Assembly: GCA_900764695.1 (NCBI GenBank)
Contig: CAAFOY010000026.1
Coordinates: 1 to 29,213 of the forward strand
From: Lachnospiraceae bacterium
GTDB lineage: Bacteria > Bacillota_A > Clostridia > Lachnospirales > Lachnospiraceae
DNA: 29,213 bases
Direction of reading: 5' to 3'
Part shown: positions 7,260 to 15,977 of the stretch, one piece after another
Layout of the letters: every line of letters begins with the position of its first letter
Position numbering within the stretch: the first letter of the stretch is position 1
The notes under the pieces: generated by a model
What the model was told of the DNA's origin: nothing
Database searches by the model: none
Seen by the model: the letters and a program-made list of their open reading frames with translations, nothing else
Position numbers and translations under genes: made by a program

Positions 7260-8291
7260 CTAACCGCAATTATATAAAATCATCAATTTCGCATAAGCAG
7301 CTTCGCAAGAAATATTGTAAAGAGGAGTTACACCGGTATCTATAATTTTTGCACTGCTGTCGTATAAGGCTGCATCTTTGCTTTTAAATGATGCACAGTA
7401 AAAATCTATTCCTAAATCTATACATTTTTTTGCAAAATCAATAATAGAATAACTGTCAGTTGTACATGCCGTTGCTGAATGATACATATAATGAAGGACA
7501 GCTTTTGGCTTTGCACTTAAATCAATGTTGCCATATTTTAGACCCGGATAAGGACGAATTAATAATATCCCATTGTTAAAGTTCCCACTCCATAAAGCAG
7601 AGTGAGCGTCTGTAGTTTTACAGTGCTCCGAATTATTGCAAATATTATTAAAATCAGGTGCATTTTTAAATGATATATTTAATTTATGGGATTCTGACAA
7701 ATGAGGATAGCTCTCGTTAGCAAAAAATCTTTCATCAATCATTTTGCCAAAATATTTGCCTGTAAAACTGCGAAACTGGTCCGTAAATGGGTCTGATTCT
7801 ACAATATGAGTAGAAAGATAAACAGGCATTTCCCCCTTATTATTTTCAAAAATAGTGAACACACCATGCATGTGAGATTCTTTAATAAAACATACAGCAT
7901 TTCTGAAATTGTTCATGCCATTACTGCCGGGAAGTCCCAAAGCAAGATTGCTTGCAACAAGTACAATTGGAATAGAACAATTTTCAAACATTGTTCCAAT
8001 TAAAGCTGATGTATAGGAAAGTGTATCAGAACCATGTGTTATAATGATTCCCTGATATTTTTCAAAATCTAATTCCAAAAGGCAATTGCATAAAACGCCC
8101 CACTCTACAGGAGTAAGATTTTCACTTAAAATATTAATCGGCTGAATTACTTCAAATCCAGTATCATCAGCATATTTCTCATTATATAACTGAAGAAGTC
8201 TATAAGAGGAAGCAGCAGTGGTATTGATAATTTTTCCCTCGACTTTGCTTCCAATAGTTCCTCCGGTTAAAATGACTAAAATTTTCTTCAT
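7260..8291 (-). CDS. Asparaginase family protein
   Basis: This 343-residue enzyme probably hydrolyses L-asparagine to aspartate and ammonia. Both catalytic signatures of the bacterial asparaginase/glutaminase fold are present: TGGTIGSK at residues 9-16 with the nucleophilic Thr, and THGSDTLSYTSA near residues 88-99 with the second Thr-Asp pair. There is no signal peptide, so it is cytoplasmic. The C-terminal domain (from about 225) is the usual smaller lobe. On the minus strand AGGAG lies 7 nt before the ATG. It is the last gene of a three-gene operon, 33 bp after the metallo-beta-lactamase-fold gene. A strict preference for Asn over Gln cannot be decided. Confidence 0.88.
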   Translation of the reverse strand: MKKILVILTGGTIGSKVEGKIINTTAASSYRLLQLYNEKYADDTGFEVIQPINILSENLTPVEWGVLCNCLLELDFEKYQGIIITHGSDTLSYTSALIGTMFENCSIPIVLVASNLALGLPGSNGMNNFRNAVCFIKESHMHGVFTIFENNKGEMPVYLSTHIVESDPFTDQFRSFTGKYFGKMIDERFFANESYPHLSESHKLNISFKNAPDFNNICNNSEHCKTTDAHSALWSGNFNNGILLIRPYPGLKYGNIDLSAKPKAVLHYMYHSATACTTDSYSIIDFAKKCIDLGIDFYCASFKSKDAALYDSSAKIIDTGVTPLYNISCEAAYAKLMILYNCG

Positions 8292-8324
8292 AAATTGCTC
8301 CTAAGTATTGGAAGCGTTGCAAAA

Positions 8325-9986
8325 TTATGTACGAACCTTAATAATTTTTCCATAGTTTATTGCAGGAACTCCCATTTTATATGGACGGATTCTAAAATAA
8401 TATGTTTTCTTCTTTTTCAAATGTTTTTTATATGTAGATGTCTTGCCGCCTGATGCACGGACGGTTTTGACACCTTTTTTAAATGACTTATCATAGGAAT
8501 ACTGAATAAAATATCCGTCACAATTTTTATCAGTTTTCCATGTAAGCTTGAGTTCTTTAGACTTGTTTAGTTTCTTCTTTGCAAATTTAACGGAATCAAG
8601 TTTAGGTTGCTTTTTAGTTTTTGCTGAAACTGTTTTACTCCAATTCCCAATTCCTACATTATTAGTATAAGCACGCATACGTATATAATATTTTGTATTA
8701 TAAGGAAGCTTTTTTATTACGGTGCCTGAATTTTTTGCACTAATATTTATAGTTTTAACATGTTTTTTAAATTTTTTATCCGTAGAGTATTGGAGGGTGT
8801 AACCACTTACTCCGGCTTGAGTACTCCATTTTAAATTAATTTCATTAGAACGGCTGACTTTCGTAGAAGTAATAGCTCCTTTCTTAGGTAAAATAAGAAA
8901 ATCAGCAGAACATGAACTTAAATATTTGATTTCGTTTCCCGTAATTTTAACTGAACCTACACCTGAATTGATATTGTCCGAATACTCTACAGTATAATTA
9001 TCAGGAGATACAACTTGTCCATTATATGTTACTGTTACGTCAGGGCGTTGCTCTGAGTCGTTGCACGTATAAATGTTCTGACTAAGAGTTACAGAAGCAT
9101 TTTTCAAAGAAACATATGGATTATTTTCCTGTGCATCTGTAGTTATTTCGCCATTTACAAAGTTAATTTTAACATTACCGTCTGTAGTACGGTAAGTTTT
9201 AATAAATCTTCTAGCCAATCGTTTAAGAACAGATGGTTTTGGAAGAGTAGTCTCATTGCCCCTTTCGGATGAAATAACAGCCATTGATGGTGCACATGCA
9301 TCTAAAAAATCCGCACAAGAAGATAATGCGGCACCATGATGACCAACTTTTAATACATCGCATTTAAAATCAATTCCCATTGCCAATAACTTTTCTTCCA
9401 TCGTAGAAGGCAAATCTCCGGTCAACACAACTGATCTGTCATCGCAGGTAACTTTTAAAACAAGACTACATTCATTATAAGTTGAGCCCATGGTTCCATC
9501 ATATAAGCATGTGACTGTGGCATCGCCAAATGACCAGCTTTGAAGATATGAAGGGTTAGAATAAGGGCATCCTTCAGCTTTTAAAGCTTCCATAAAGGCA
9601 TAAAATACATCTAAATCTTTTGAGCATGGAGAACAAAAAGTTTCTCCGATTTCAAATTCTTTAAAGATACGGGCAAATCCACCGACATGGTCTCCATCAG
9701 GATGCGTGGAAACAACATAGTCAATTTTTGAGATTCCGAGCGATTTAAGATAAGTAACAATATTTTCAGTTTCTGTATTAACACCTGAATCAACAAGCAT
9801 ATAATGTCCTTCACTTTCCATTAAAATGCAATCTCCACGTCCGGCATAAATGGCAGTCATTGACATTTGTCCTGCGTTAGCATCAACAATAAATTGAGGC
9901 AGATATAATTGTAAAATAAAAATCAGGCATACAAAAAATATATGCCTGACAGATTTTTTCATTCGTAATGAAAAATTAATACTCAT
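8325..9986 (-). CDS. Secreted ComEC/Rec2-like metallo-beta-lactamase-fold protein with Ig-like and two FN3 domains
   Basis: This 553-residue exported protein has a basic start and hydrophobic segment (about 11-35), a signal peptide or anchor. The metallo-beta-lactamase domain (about 40-280) carries HPDGDH at 95-100, GD at 190-191 and VGHHG at 214-218, the metal ligands of the ComEC C-terminal/competence-type hydrolase group. A degenerate Ig-like repeat follows (about 293-365), then two fibronectin type III modules (about 370-463 and 466-553), each with a WSxxxxxSGYxLQYS-like core. No sortase motif is visible. It may hydrolyse nucleic acid or another phosphoester outside the cell while the FN3 part attaches to the surface. 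It lies 23 bp after the membrane-protein gene in the same operon. A terminator-like hairpin overlaps codons about 13-22. Confidence 0.85.
   Translation of the reverse strand: MSINFSLRMKKSVRHIFFVCLIFILQLYLPQFIVDANAGQMSMTAIYAGRGDCILMESEGHYMLVDSGVNTETENIVTYLKSLGISKIDYVVSTHPDGDHVGGFARIFKEFEIGETFCSPCSKDLDVFYAFMEALKAEGCPYSNPSYLQSWSFGDATVTCLYDGTMGSTYNECSLVLKVTCDDRSVVLTGDLPSTMEEKLLAMGIDFKCDVLKVGHHGAALSSCADFLDACAPSMAVISSERGNETTLPKPSVLKRLARRFIKTYRTTDGNVKINFVNGEITTDAQENNPYVSLKNASVTLSQNIYTCNDSEQRPDVTVTYNGQVVSPDNYTVEYSDNINSGVGSVKITGNEIKYLSSCSADFLILPKKGAITSTKVSRSNEINLKWSTQAGVSGYTLQYSTDKKFKKHVKTINISAKNSGTVIKKLPYNTKYYIRMRAYTNNVGIGNWSKTVSAKTKKQPKLDSVKFAKKKLNKSKELKLTWKTDKNCDGYFIQYSYDKSFKKGVKTVRASGGKTSTYKKHLKKKKTYYFRIRPYKMGVPAINYGKIIKVRT
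9915..9949 (-). terminator. Terminator-like hairpin inside the signal-peptide coding region
   Basis: Read on the minus strand, TCAGGCATA (9949-9941) pairs perfectly with TATGCCTGA (9931-9923), with a 9-nt loop, and is followed at once by TTTTTATTTT (9922-9913). This is the layout of an intrinsic terminator, yet it lies within the first codons of the metallo-beta-lactamase-fold gene. It may attenuate transcription when translation is poor, or may be chance from hydrophobic codons rich in T. Confidence 0.4.
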
Positions 9987-10009
9987 AATGTTAAACCTCG
10001 GCTTTAATA

Positions 10010-10792
10010 TTATTTTTGTGAATTATAATTTTCATTAATATAGTCTAAACACCTTTTCGCTAATAAATAGTATACAACAATAAGACAAATAATTACAAAC
10101 GTGAAAAGATTGCCGGTTACAATTAAAGCATGATAATCGGAACCGAGCCAGTAAACAAAAGTTGCCAATACAAATCCAACTACGCTTACATACCATGCAG
10201 CTTTTATCCAACTACGCTCATCACGACATGCAATTCCCGGAGCTAATTTAAGAAAGCCGTGAGTGTAAAAAAATGTTGTTATAACACCAGCGAACAAATA
10301 TGCAAAACCAATAGCAAATACTAAATTACAAAGCAATATTCCATTAACGAAAAATGGCAGAATATAAATAATAATGCTGAGAATTAAAGAAATAATACTG
10401 AGTAATATAGCATAATTAAATTGACGGCTGCCTTTGTTCTTGAGAAGAAAAGCGGCGATTGCAATTAAAATAAATCCGACAATATCATTAAAAATATCTA
10501 TATGAATATTGTCAAAAAATACTTTATCAATTACTTTGGCCTCGTTAGTTGAAACTGCATCTGAATTATCATCAGACAAAGAGCTGTCATGCTTGTCTTC
10601 TATCATTTTATAAGTACAGGAAGCTCCATAAGTTGATTTGATATTGTAATATTGAAATTCACCAATAACGTTGTCAGAGTTATTGTAATTATTAGGATAT
10701 GCTATTCCTGTGTCGATATTAACATCTAAAACAATAAATAAGAAACCAAGTAAAAATAAAATTATACTAAGTTTACCACGGGATAATTTCAT
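10010..10792 (-). CDS. Multi-pass membrane protein of unknown function
   Basis: This 260-residue protein has one N-terminal membrane segment (about 7-25), a soluble, probably external, loop of some 75 residues (YPNNYNNSDNVIGEFQYYNI and a Ser/Asp-rich part), then about five further membrane segments between 100 and 245, ending in a short charged tail. I recognise no family; the arrangement is loosely like DUF998-type proteins. The start is ATG at 10792 because AAGGAGG lies just upstream on the minus strand; a longer reading to 10837 would place that site inside the gene. It is the first gene of the operon with the secreted metallo-beta-lactamase-fold protein and asparaginase. It could be a partner or sensor for the exported protein, which is inference. 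Confidence 0.7.
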   Translation of the reverse strand: MKLSRGKLSIILFLLGFLFIVLDVNIDTGIAYPNNYNNSDNVIGEFQYYNIKSTYGASCTYKMIEDKHDSSLSDDNSDAVSTNEAKVIDKVFFDNIHIDIFNDIVGFILIAIAAFLLKNKGSRQFNYAILLSIISLILSIIIYILPFFVNGILLCNLVFAIGFAYLFAGVITTFFYTHGFLKLAPGIACRDERSWIKAAWYVSVVGFVLATFVYWLGSDYHALIVTGNLFTFVIICLIVVYYLLAKRCLDYINENYNSQK

Positions 10793-11149
10793 AGAATCCT
10801 CCTTATTAATATGTACAAACCTAAAAAAATAATACAAATGTTATATTTTCAAAAAAAGTGTATCCATTGATGTCACCAAATGAAATTTTAAAGAGATAAC
10901 ATTTGTAATAAATATTAATAATATAATATGTGTGATGCCGGTAGGAGTGCGTAGTACGTAACAATCCATGGGCATAAAAATTGGGACTTTTGCCACAACA
11001 TCATATGTGTATAATGTGAATTGAAACAATTTTAATAAGTCGATTATAACCTATTTAAAATTAAAATCCAATAGTATTTGATTATTCAAAATTTAAAGTG
11101 TATAATATTTTACGATTATAAATAACCCTTATATTATAGGAAAGGAATT
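10793..11149. other. Divergent intergenic region between two operons
   Basis: These 357 bp separate the minus-strand membrane-protein operon from the plus-strand L,D-transpeptidase gene. The region is very AT-rich. One convincing promoter points right (11078-11106, listed separately). A leftward promoter must exist, but no good -35/-10 pair stands out. A short less AT-rich island near 10935-10970 has no ORF or hairpin I would trust. Confidence 0.6.
11078..11106 (+). promoter_or_regulatory. Sigma-A-type promoter of the L,D-transpeptidase gene
   Basis: TTGATT (11078-11083) and a perfect TATAAT (11101-11106) are separated by 17 bp, the optimal spacing. The expected start lies about 35 bp before the gene's ATG. 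Confidence 0.75.
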
Positions 11150-12664
11150 ATGGAAACAATGAAGAAAAAATTAATGATGTTAGTACTTTCATTAGTACTT
11201 TGTGTTACTACAGTTGGTCAGTTTAGTACACCGGTACAGGCTGAAGAAAGAACAGATTACGTTATTAAAGTTAATAAAGGGACAAACTGTGTTACAGTCT
11301 ATGATAAAGACGGGAAGCCGGTTAAGGCTATGATTTGTTCTCCAAGTAATGAAACACCTGTAGGAACATTTTATACTCCTGTAAAATATAAATGGCATGA
11401 AATGATTGGTAACTGCTATGCACAGTACTGTACAAGAATTACTTGGGATGGAATACTTTTCCACTCAGTTTGGTATTACAAAAATGGTGATAAGTCAACA
11501 ATGTCAGTATCAGCATACAACGTAATGGGTAACAAAGCATCTCACGGATGTGTTCGTTTACTTTGCAAAGATGCAAAATGGATTTATGACAATTGTGCAT
11601 TAAAAACAAAGGTAGTTATTTTTAACGGAACAAAGAAAGATGATCCATTAGGAAGACCATCATTTACACCACTTTCAACAAAATCACGTACTTCATGGGA
11701 CCCAACAGACCCAGACCCAAAGAATCCATTCAGAGGAAACAAGCCAACAATAACAGCTAAAACAGCTACAGTTAAACTTGGTTCAAAGGTTAATGTAAAA
11801 GACTTAGTTTTAATTAAGGATTCAGCTGGAAATGAATTAACAGCTAAAGAAGCAAAGGTTAAAGTAAAAGGAAAAGTAAATACAGCAAAAGTTGGTAAAT
11901 ATAAAGTTACATATAGAATAACAGATAAACTTGGAAAGAAGACAAGCAAGACATTTAAATTTAATGTTATTGATAATAAGAAACCTACGATTTTAGTTGA
12001 TAAAAAGAAAAAGACAGTTGCGATGACAACAACTCAGAATCTTTTAAATGGTGTAACAGCACAGGCAGCATCAGGAAAAGATTTGACTCAGAAAATCAAG
12101 GTAAAAGTTATTGATGAAGCAGGCAACAAAGTAAGAGTAAAACAGGGAAATGTTACATTTGATAAAGCAGGAACTTACAAAGTTGTATACAAAGTAACAG
12201 GAAATAATAAGAAAACAAGAACAACAACAGTTAAGTACAATGTTGTTGACAGAGGAGTTAAATTAACTGTAAACACTAACATTACAATTAATCAGGGTGA
12301 AATATTTGAACCATTAAAATATGTTTCAGAATTAAAGACATTTAAGGGCGTTGCTATTGATATCGCTAAGAATGTAAGCATTACAGGTACAGTTAATTCA
12401 AATGTTCCCGGAACATACAAGGTAGTATATGCAGCAGCTAACAGAGGAATTGCTTATACAAGAAGAGAAGTTGAAGTAACAGTAACAGTAGTTGCTAAGA
12501 CACCTGAAACAACTACTGTACCGGAGACAACAAAGGCTCCAGAAACAACTATTACACCAGAAACAACAAAGCCTGCTGAGACAACAAAGCAGGAAGAAAC
12601 AACTGCACCACAGACAACAAAAAATTCAGCTAATCAGGATAAAGATTGGTCAGAAAGATATTAA
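11150..12664 (+). CDS. Secreted L,D-transpeptidase (YkuD) with Ig-like domains and Thr-rich PETT tail
   Basis: This 504-residue exported enzyme is predicted to make 3-3 crosslinks in peptidoglycan or attach proteins to it. A signal peptide (about 1-31, ending near PVQAEE) is followed by a YkuD catalytic domain (about 35-160). It has HSVWYY and SHGCVRL at 131-137, with the catalytic Cys at 134. Three Ig/DUF5011-like beta domains follow (about 195-275, 280-370, 375-450), each with a 'G-x-Y-K-V-x-Y' strand. The C-terminal 50 residues are TTxPETT-type repeats, a wall-spanning or glycosylated stalk, without an LPxTG motif. ATG 11150 lies 4 bp after AGGAAAGG; ATG 11159 (13 bp) is also possible and would start MKKKLMM. 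A clear promoter precedes it. Confidence 0.9.
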   Translation: METMKKKLMMLVLSLVLCVTTVGQFSTPVQAEERTDYVIKVNKGTNCVTVYDKDGKPVKAMICSPSNETPVGTFYTPVKYKWHEMIGNCYAQYCTRITWDGILFHSVWYYKNGDKSTMSVSAYNVMGNKASHGCVRLLCKDAKWIYDNCALKTKVVIFNGTKKDDPLGRPSFTPLSTKSRTSWDPTDPDPKNPFRGNKPTITAKTATVKLGSKVNVKDLVLIKDSAGNELTAKEAKVKVKGKVNTAKVGKYKVTYRITDKLGKKTSKTFKFNVIDNKKPTILVDKKKKTVAMTTTQNLLNGVTAQAASGKDLTQKIKVKVIDEAGNKVRVKQGNVTFDKAGTYKVVYKVTGNNKKTRTTTVKYNVVDRGVKLTVNTNITINQGEIFEPLKYVSELKTFKGVAIDIAKNVSITGTVNSNVPGTYKVVYAAANRGIAYTRREVEVTVTVVAKTPETTTVPETTKAPETTITPETTKPAETTKQEETTAPQTTKNSANQDKDWSERY

Positions 12665-12667
12665 GAT

Positions 12668-13375
12668 ATGTATACATTTGAAACAATGATAAGCTACAGT
12701 GCTGTTGACAGAAATGGAAATTTGCCACTATATGGAATTTTAAATTTGTTACAGGATTGCACTAATATGCAGTCTTCAAGCATAGGAATGGGAGTTGAGC
12801 ATATGAAACAGGTTAACAAAGGATGGATACTTGTTTCATACAAAATCTCATTAAAAAAGAAGTTAAGATATGGCGAAAAAGTCCGTGTTGGAACGGCAGC
12901 AAGTAGTTTTAGCAGCTTTTATGGAGACAGAAAATTTCAAATAGAATCGCTAGATGGTGAAAAATTAGTAGAAGCCGATAGTATATGGGTTTTAATGGAC
13001 ATGGAAACACGCCATCCCATAAGAGTATCCGAGGAAGAAAGAAAAGGATATTTAATTGAAGAAGGAATAAATGATTTGAAGGCAGACAGAAAAATCAAAT
13101 TCTCTTCTGAAAGGGAAAAAGTTGGTGAATTTAAAGTCCTAAAGACTTATATAGATAATAATGGTCATATGAATAATGCTGATTACTTAAGGGTTGCAGC
13201 AGAATTTGTACCGGCAGATTTTGAATACTATGAGGTTGATATTATCTATAATAAGGAAGCTATGGAAGGCGAAATGATGACAGCATATTTGCATCGTGAG
13301 GAAAATGAAATTGAAATTACATTTGAAGATAAAGATGAGAATGTACTGGCAAAGGTAAGACTGCAAAATAAATAG
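12668..13375 (+). CDS. Acyl-ACP thioesterase
   Basis: This 235-residue protein matches the bacterial acyl-ACP thioesterase family (PF01643), which releases free fatty acids from acyl carrier protein. It shows a double hotdog arrangement. The first half has FETMISYSAVDRNGNLPLYGIL, LLQDCTNMQSSSIGMGVEH and GWILVSYKISLKK; the second half has the typical YIDNNGHMNNADYLR, containing the expected Asn/His active-site residues. Length agrees with the family. It starts 3 bp after the L,D-transpeptidase stop, with only a poor ribosome site (AGAAAG), so it is probably read from the same message by coupling or reinitiation. A strong hairpin follows. Confidence 0.87.
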   Translation: MYTFETMISYSAVDRNGNLPLYGILNLLQDCTNMQSSSIGMGVEHMKQVNKGWILVSYKISLKKKLRYGEKVRVGTAASSFSSFYGDRKFQIESLDGEKLVEADSIWVLMDMETRHPIRVSEEERKGYLIEEGINDLKADRKIKFSSEREKVGEFKVLKTYIDNNGHMNNADYLRVAAEFVPADFEYYEVDIIYNKEAMEGEMMTAYLHREENEIEITFEDKDENVLAKVRLQNK

Positions 13376-13459
13376 CATTATAAAATAAAATAATTCATTA
13401 CTCAGGAATAAGGATAAATGATTTTAGACTAACATTTTAGGAATAATGAATAAAAATAT

Positions 13460-13488
13460 TAAGGCGGGAGTAGAAATCTCCCGCCTTA
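13460..13488 (+). terminator. Hairpin terminator after the thioesterase
   Basis: TAAGGCGGGAG (13460-13470) pairs perfectly with CTCCCGCCTTA (13478-13488) around a 7-nt loop. The downstream tract (TATAAAATATAATA) is A/T-rich rather than pure T, so termination may be partial. It lies 85 bp after the thioesterase stop. Confidence 0.7.
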
Positions 13489-13616
13489 TAAAATATAATA
13501 AAGTCGTAAATAATTAATAAAATGTCTGATTAAAATTAAAAAATAGTTAGAAAATATCTTATGGCAGGCATTTAAATATTTATAAATAAAAACAGATACA
13601 GAAAGGACGGAAACAC

Positions 13617-14447
13617 ATGATTGAATTAGGAAAATATCAGATATTAAAGGTAGTTAGAAAGTCAACAATAGGAGTATATCTTGGGGATGAAAGAGAACAG
13701 GTATTGTTACCAAAGAAACAGGTACCACAGGATATTAGTGTTGGCGATTCAATAAAAGTATTTATATACAGAGATTCAGAGGACAGACTGATTTCTACTG
13801 TAAATCAGCCACTATTAACATTAGGTGAAGTAGCAATGCTTACAGTAAAAGATGTTTCAAAAAATGGAGCATATCTTGACTGGGGACTTGAAAAAGATTT
13901 GTTCCTTCCATATAAAGAACAGACAACGCAGGTAAGACCGGGTGAAAGATACTTGATAGCTTTATATATTGATAAGAGTAGCAGATTATGTGGAACCATG
14001 AATGTATACGATTATTTGGAAGATAATCCGCCATATGTGAAAGATGATCAGGTTTCAGGTATAGTTTACAATTATAATGAAAGATTTGGAGCATTTGTAG
14101 CAGTAGATAACAAATATCACGGAATGCTTTTAAAAAGAGAACTCCACAGAAATGTTCAGATAGGTGAGCAGATTGAAGCAAGAGTTATAAATGTAAGAAA
14201 AGATGGCAAGATGGATTTGAGTCTCCAGAAGAAAGCATATTTGCAAATGGAAGACGATGCAAAGAAAATATATGAAATAATAGAGGCAATGGGTGGTGAG
14301 TTGCCATATACAGATAAGGCAAAACCGGAAGTTATTAAAAATGATTTTAATATGAGTAAAAACGAATTTAAGCGTGGTATCGGCAGATTGCTCAAAGAAC
14401 ATAAGGTGTCAATTGGGGTAAATTCAATAAATTTAACAAAAGAATAA
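13617..14447 (+). CDS. cvfB: CvfB-like S1-domain RNA-binding protein
   Basis: This 276-residue protein is a CvfB/YitL homologue: several S1-type OB domains followed by a C-terminal winged helix. The start MIELGKYQILKVVRKSTIGVYL and the DEREQVLLPKKQVP segment are characteristic. A second S1 module begins VAMLTVKDVSKNGAYLDWGLEKDLFLPYKEQ, a third YVKDDQVSGIVYNYNERFGAFVAVDNKYHGML. The winged helix is about 210-276, with FKRGIGRLLKEHKVSI. In Staphylococcus CvfB binds RNA and affects virulence gene expression; here only RNA binding can be inferred. AAAGGACGG precedes the ATG. It appears to be a single-gene unit between two intergenic gaps. Confidence 0.88.
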   Translation: MIELGKYQILKVVRKSTIGVYLGDEREQVLLPKKQVPQDISVGDSIKVFIYRDSEDRLISTVNQPLLTLGEVAMLTVKDVSKNGAYLDWGLEKDLFLPYKEQTTQVRPGERYLIALYIDKSSRLCGTMNVYDYLEDNPPYVKDDQVSGIVYNYNERFGAFVAVDNKYHGMLLKRELHRNVQIGEQIEARVINVRKDGKMDLSLQKKAYLQMEDDAKKIYEIIEAMGGELPYTDKAKPEVIKNDFNMSKNEFKRGIGRLLKEHKVSIGVNSINLTKE

Positions 14448-14611
14448 TGCCGATATACAATTTAGCCAAATTATAAAATTATATTTTGTCTATTTACAAT
14501 ATAGAATTTTCTCTGGGGCTGATTTACAATAACCACTGTAATAAAGAAGAGTACGGAGGCGTGATTTGCGGAGTATGTTGCGCCAGGCACTAGATATTAG
14601 AGGAGGAACTT

Positions 14612-15730
14612 ATGGCAAGTTTATCATTAAAAAACATTAGCAAGGTATATCCTAACGGATTTGTTGCAGTAAAAGATTTTAACCTTGAAATCAAGGATAA
14701 GGAATTTATCATTTTCGTAGGACCATCAGGTTGTGGTAAGTCAACAACACTTCGTATGATTGCAGGTCTTGAAGAAATCTCATCAGGAGAATTATATATT
14801 GGAGACAAGTTAGTTAACGATGTAGAACCTAAAGATAGAGATATCGCAATGGTTTTCCAGAACTACGCTTTGTATCCACATATGACAGTATATGATAATA
14901 TGGCGTTCGGTCTTAAGTTAAGAAAAGTACCTAAGGCTGAAATTGAAAGATTAGTTAAAGAAGCAGCTAAGATTCTTGATTTGGAACACTTACTTGACAG
15001 AAAGCCAAAGGCTTTATCAGGTGGTCAGAGACAGAGAGTTGCTATGGGTCGTGCAATCGTTCGTGATCCTAAGGTATTCTTAATGGATGAACCTCTTTCA
15101 AACTTAGATGCTAAGTTAAGAGTTCAGATGCGTGTTGAAATTGCTAAGATTCATAAGAGATTAGGAGCAACAATCATTTACGTTACTCATGACCAGACAG
15201 AAGCTATGACACTTGGTACAAGAATCGTAGTTATGAAAGATGGTGTAGTTCAGCAGGTAGATTCACCTAAGAACTTATATGATAATCCGGTTAACTTATT
15301 CGTAGCAGGATTCATGGGATCACCACAGATGAACTTCATCGACGCTGAAGTTGAAAGAGATGGAGAAGATGTTAAACTTCACATTGGTCAGGCAAGACAG
15401 TACATCACAGTACCAGCTGATCAGGCTAGAGCTTTAGTTGAAGGCGGATATGTTGGAAAGACAGTTGTTATGGGTATCAGACCAGAAGATATTCATGATG
15501 AAGAAAGCTTCATTGAAATGTCACCTGAAAGTGTATTTACAACAACAATCAGATTATACGAATTATTAGGTGCTGAAGTTTACTTATACTTCGATGTAGA
15601 AGGATTCGATTGTACAGCAAGAGTAAATCCTCGTACACAGGCTAGACCTGGTGATGAAGTAAGAATGGCAATGGATCTTACAAAGTTGCATATCTTTGAT
15701 AAAGAAACAGAACAGGTTATCACAAACTAG
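14612..15730 (+). CDS. ugpC: UgpC/MsmX/MalK-type ABC transporter ATP-binding protein
   Basis: This 372-residue ATPase energises carbohydrate ABC importers. It has Walker A GPSGCGKST near residues 38-46, the Q-loop FQNYALYPHM, the signature LSGGQRQR near 135, Walker B VFLMDEPLSNLDAKL, the switch His in YVTHDQTEAMTL, and a C-terminal regulatory TOBE/OB part (from about 240) as in MalK and MsmX. There are no permease or binding-protein genes nearby, which matches the multitask ATPases of Firmicutes that serve several importers. AGGAGG precedes the ATG. A strong terminator follows, then a CdaR-like regulator. Codon use is tidier than in the neighbours (many TTA/CTT, AGA/CGT), suggesting high expression. 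Confidence 0.93.
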   Translation: MASLSLKNISKVYPNGFVAVKDFNLEIKDKEFIIFVGPSGCGKSTTLRMIAGLEEISSGELYIGDKLVNDVEPKDRDIAMVFQNYALYPHMTVYDNMAFGLKLRKVPKAEIERLVKEAAKILDLEHLLDRKPKALSGGQRQRVAMGRAIVRDPKVFLMDEPLSNLDAKLRVQMRVEIAKIHKRLGATIIYVTHDQTEAMTLGTRIVVMKDGVVQQVDSPKNLYDNPVNLFVAGFMGSPQMNFIDAEVERDGEDVKLHIGQARQYITVPADQARALVEGGYVGKTVVMGIRPEDIHDEESFIEMSPESVFTTTIRLYELLGAEVYLYFDVEGFDCTARVNPRTQARPGDEVRMAMDLTKLHIFDKETEQVITN

Positions 15731-15750
15731 TAAAAATGAAATAAATGTGA

Positions 15751-15797
15751 AAAAAAGAGGAAATGCACAAAAAAAGTGTATTTTCTCTTTTTTTTTA
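15751..15797 (+). terminator. Intrinsic terminator after the sugar-ABC ATPase gene
   Basis: The arm AAAAAGAGGAAATGCAC (15752-15768) pairs with GTGTATTTTCTCTTTTT (15776-15792) across a 7-nt A loop, with two G-U pairs, and runs into a T tract ending at 15796. It starts 21 bp after the stop codon. Confidence 0.9.
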
Positions 15798-15834
15798 ATG
15801 AAAATTATATTAAACTATAGAATAAGAATGTGTT

Positions 15835-15868
15835 GAGTTTATTTTGATGGAAATAAAAAGATAAACTC
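15835..15868. repeat. Perfect 8-bp inverted repeat upstream of the CdaR-like gene
   Basis: GAGTTTAT (15835-15842) and ATAAACTC (15861-15868) are perfect inverted copies whose centres are 26 bp apart. The site lies about 110 bp before the regulator's ATG and after the previous terminator. It has no T tract, so a protein-binding operator is more likely than a terminator. Autoregulation by the CdaR-like protein is a guess. Confidence 0.4.
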
Positions 15869-15977
15869 TAGTCAGAAAAGATTTACGTACACATAAAATT
15901 TATAATTTTAAATTATAATTACTTAGAAAACAAAATGTTGGGATGCATTAAATTATAAAGAAATAGAGGTATACAGA

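Noticed and set aside
12505..12630. Repetitive ACAAC/GAAAC-type DNA, looked at as a possible CRISPR or satellite
   Set aside because: The periodicity comes from in-frame codons for TT-x-PETT repeats; there are no spacers.
12492..12689. Gln/Arg-rich 65-residue frame
   Set aside because: It is a shifted reading of the PETT-repeat coding region of the L,D-transpeptidase.
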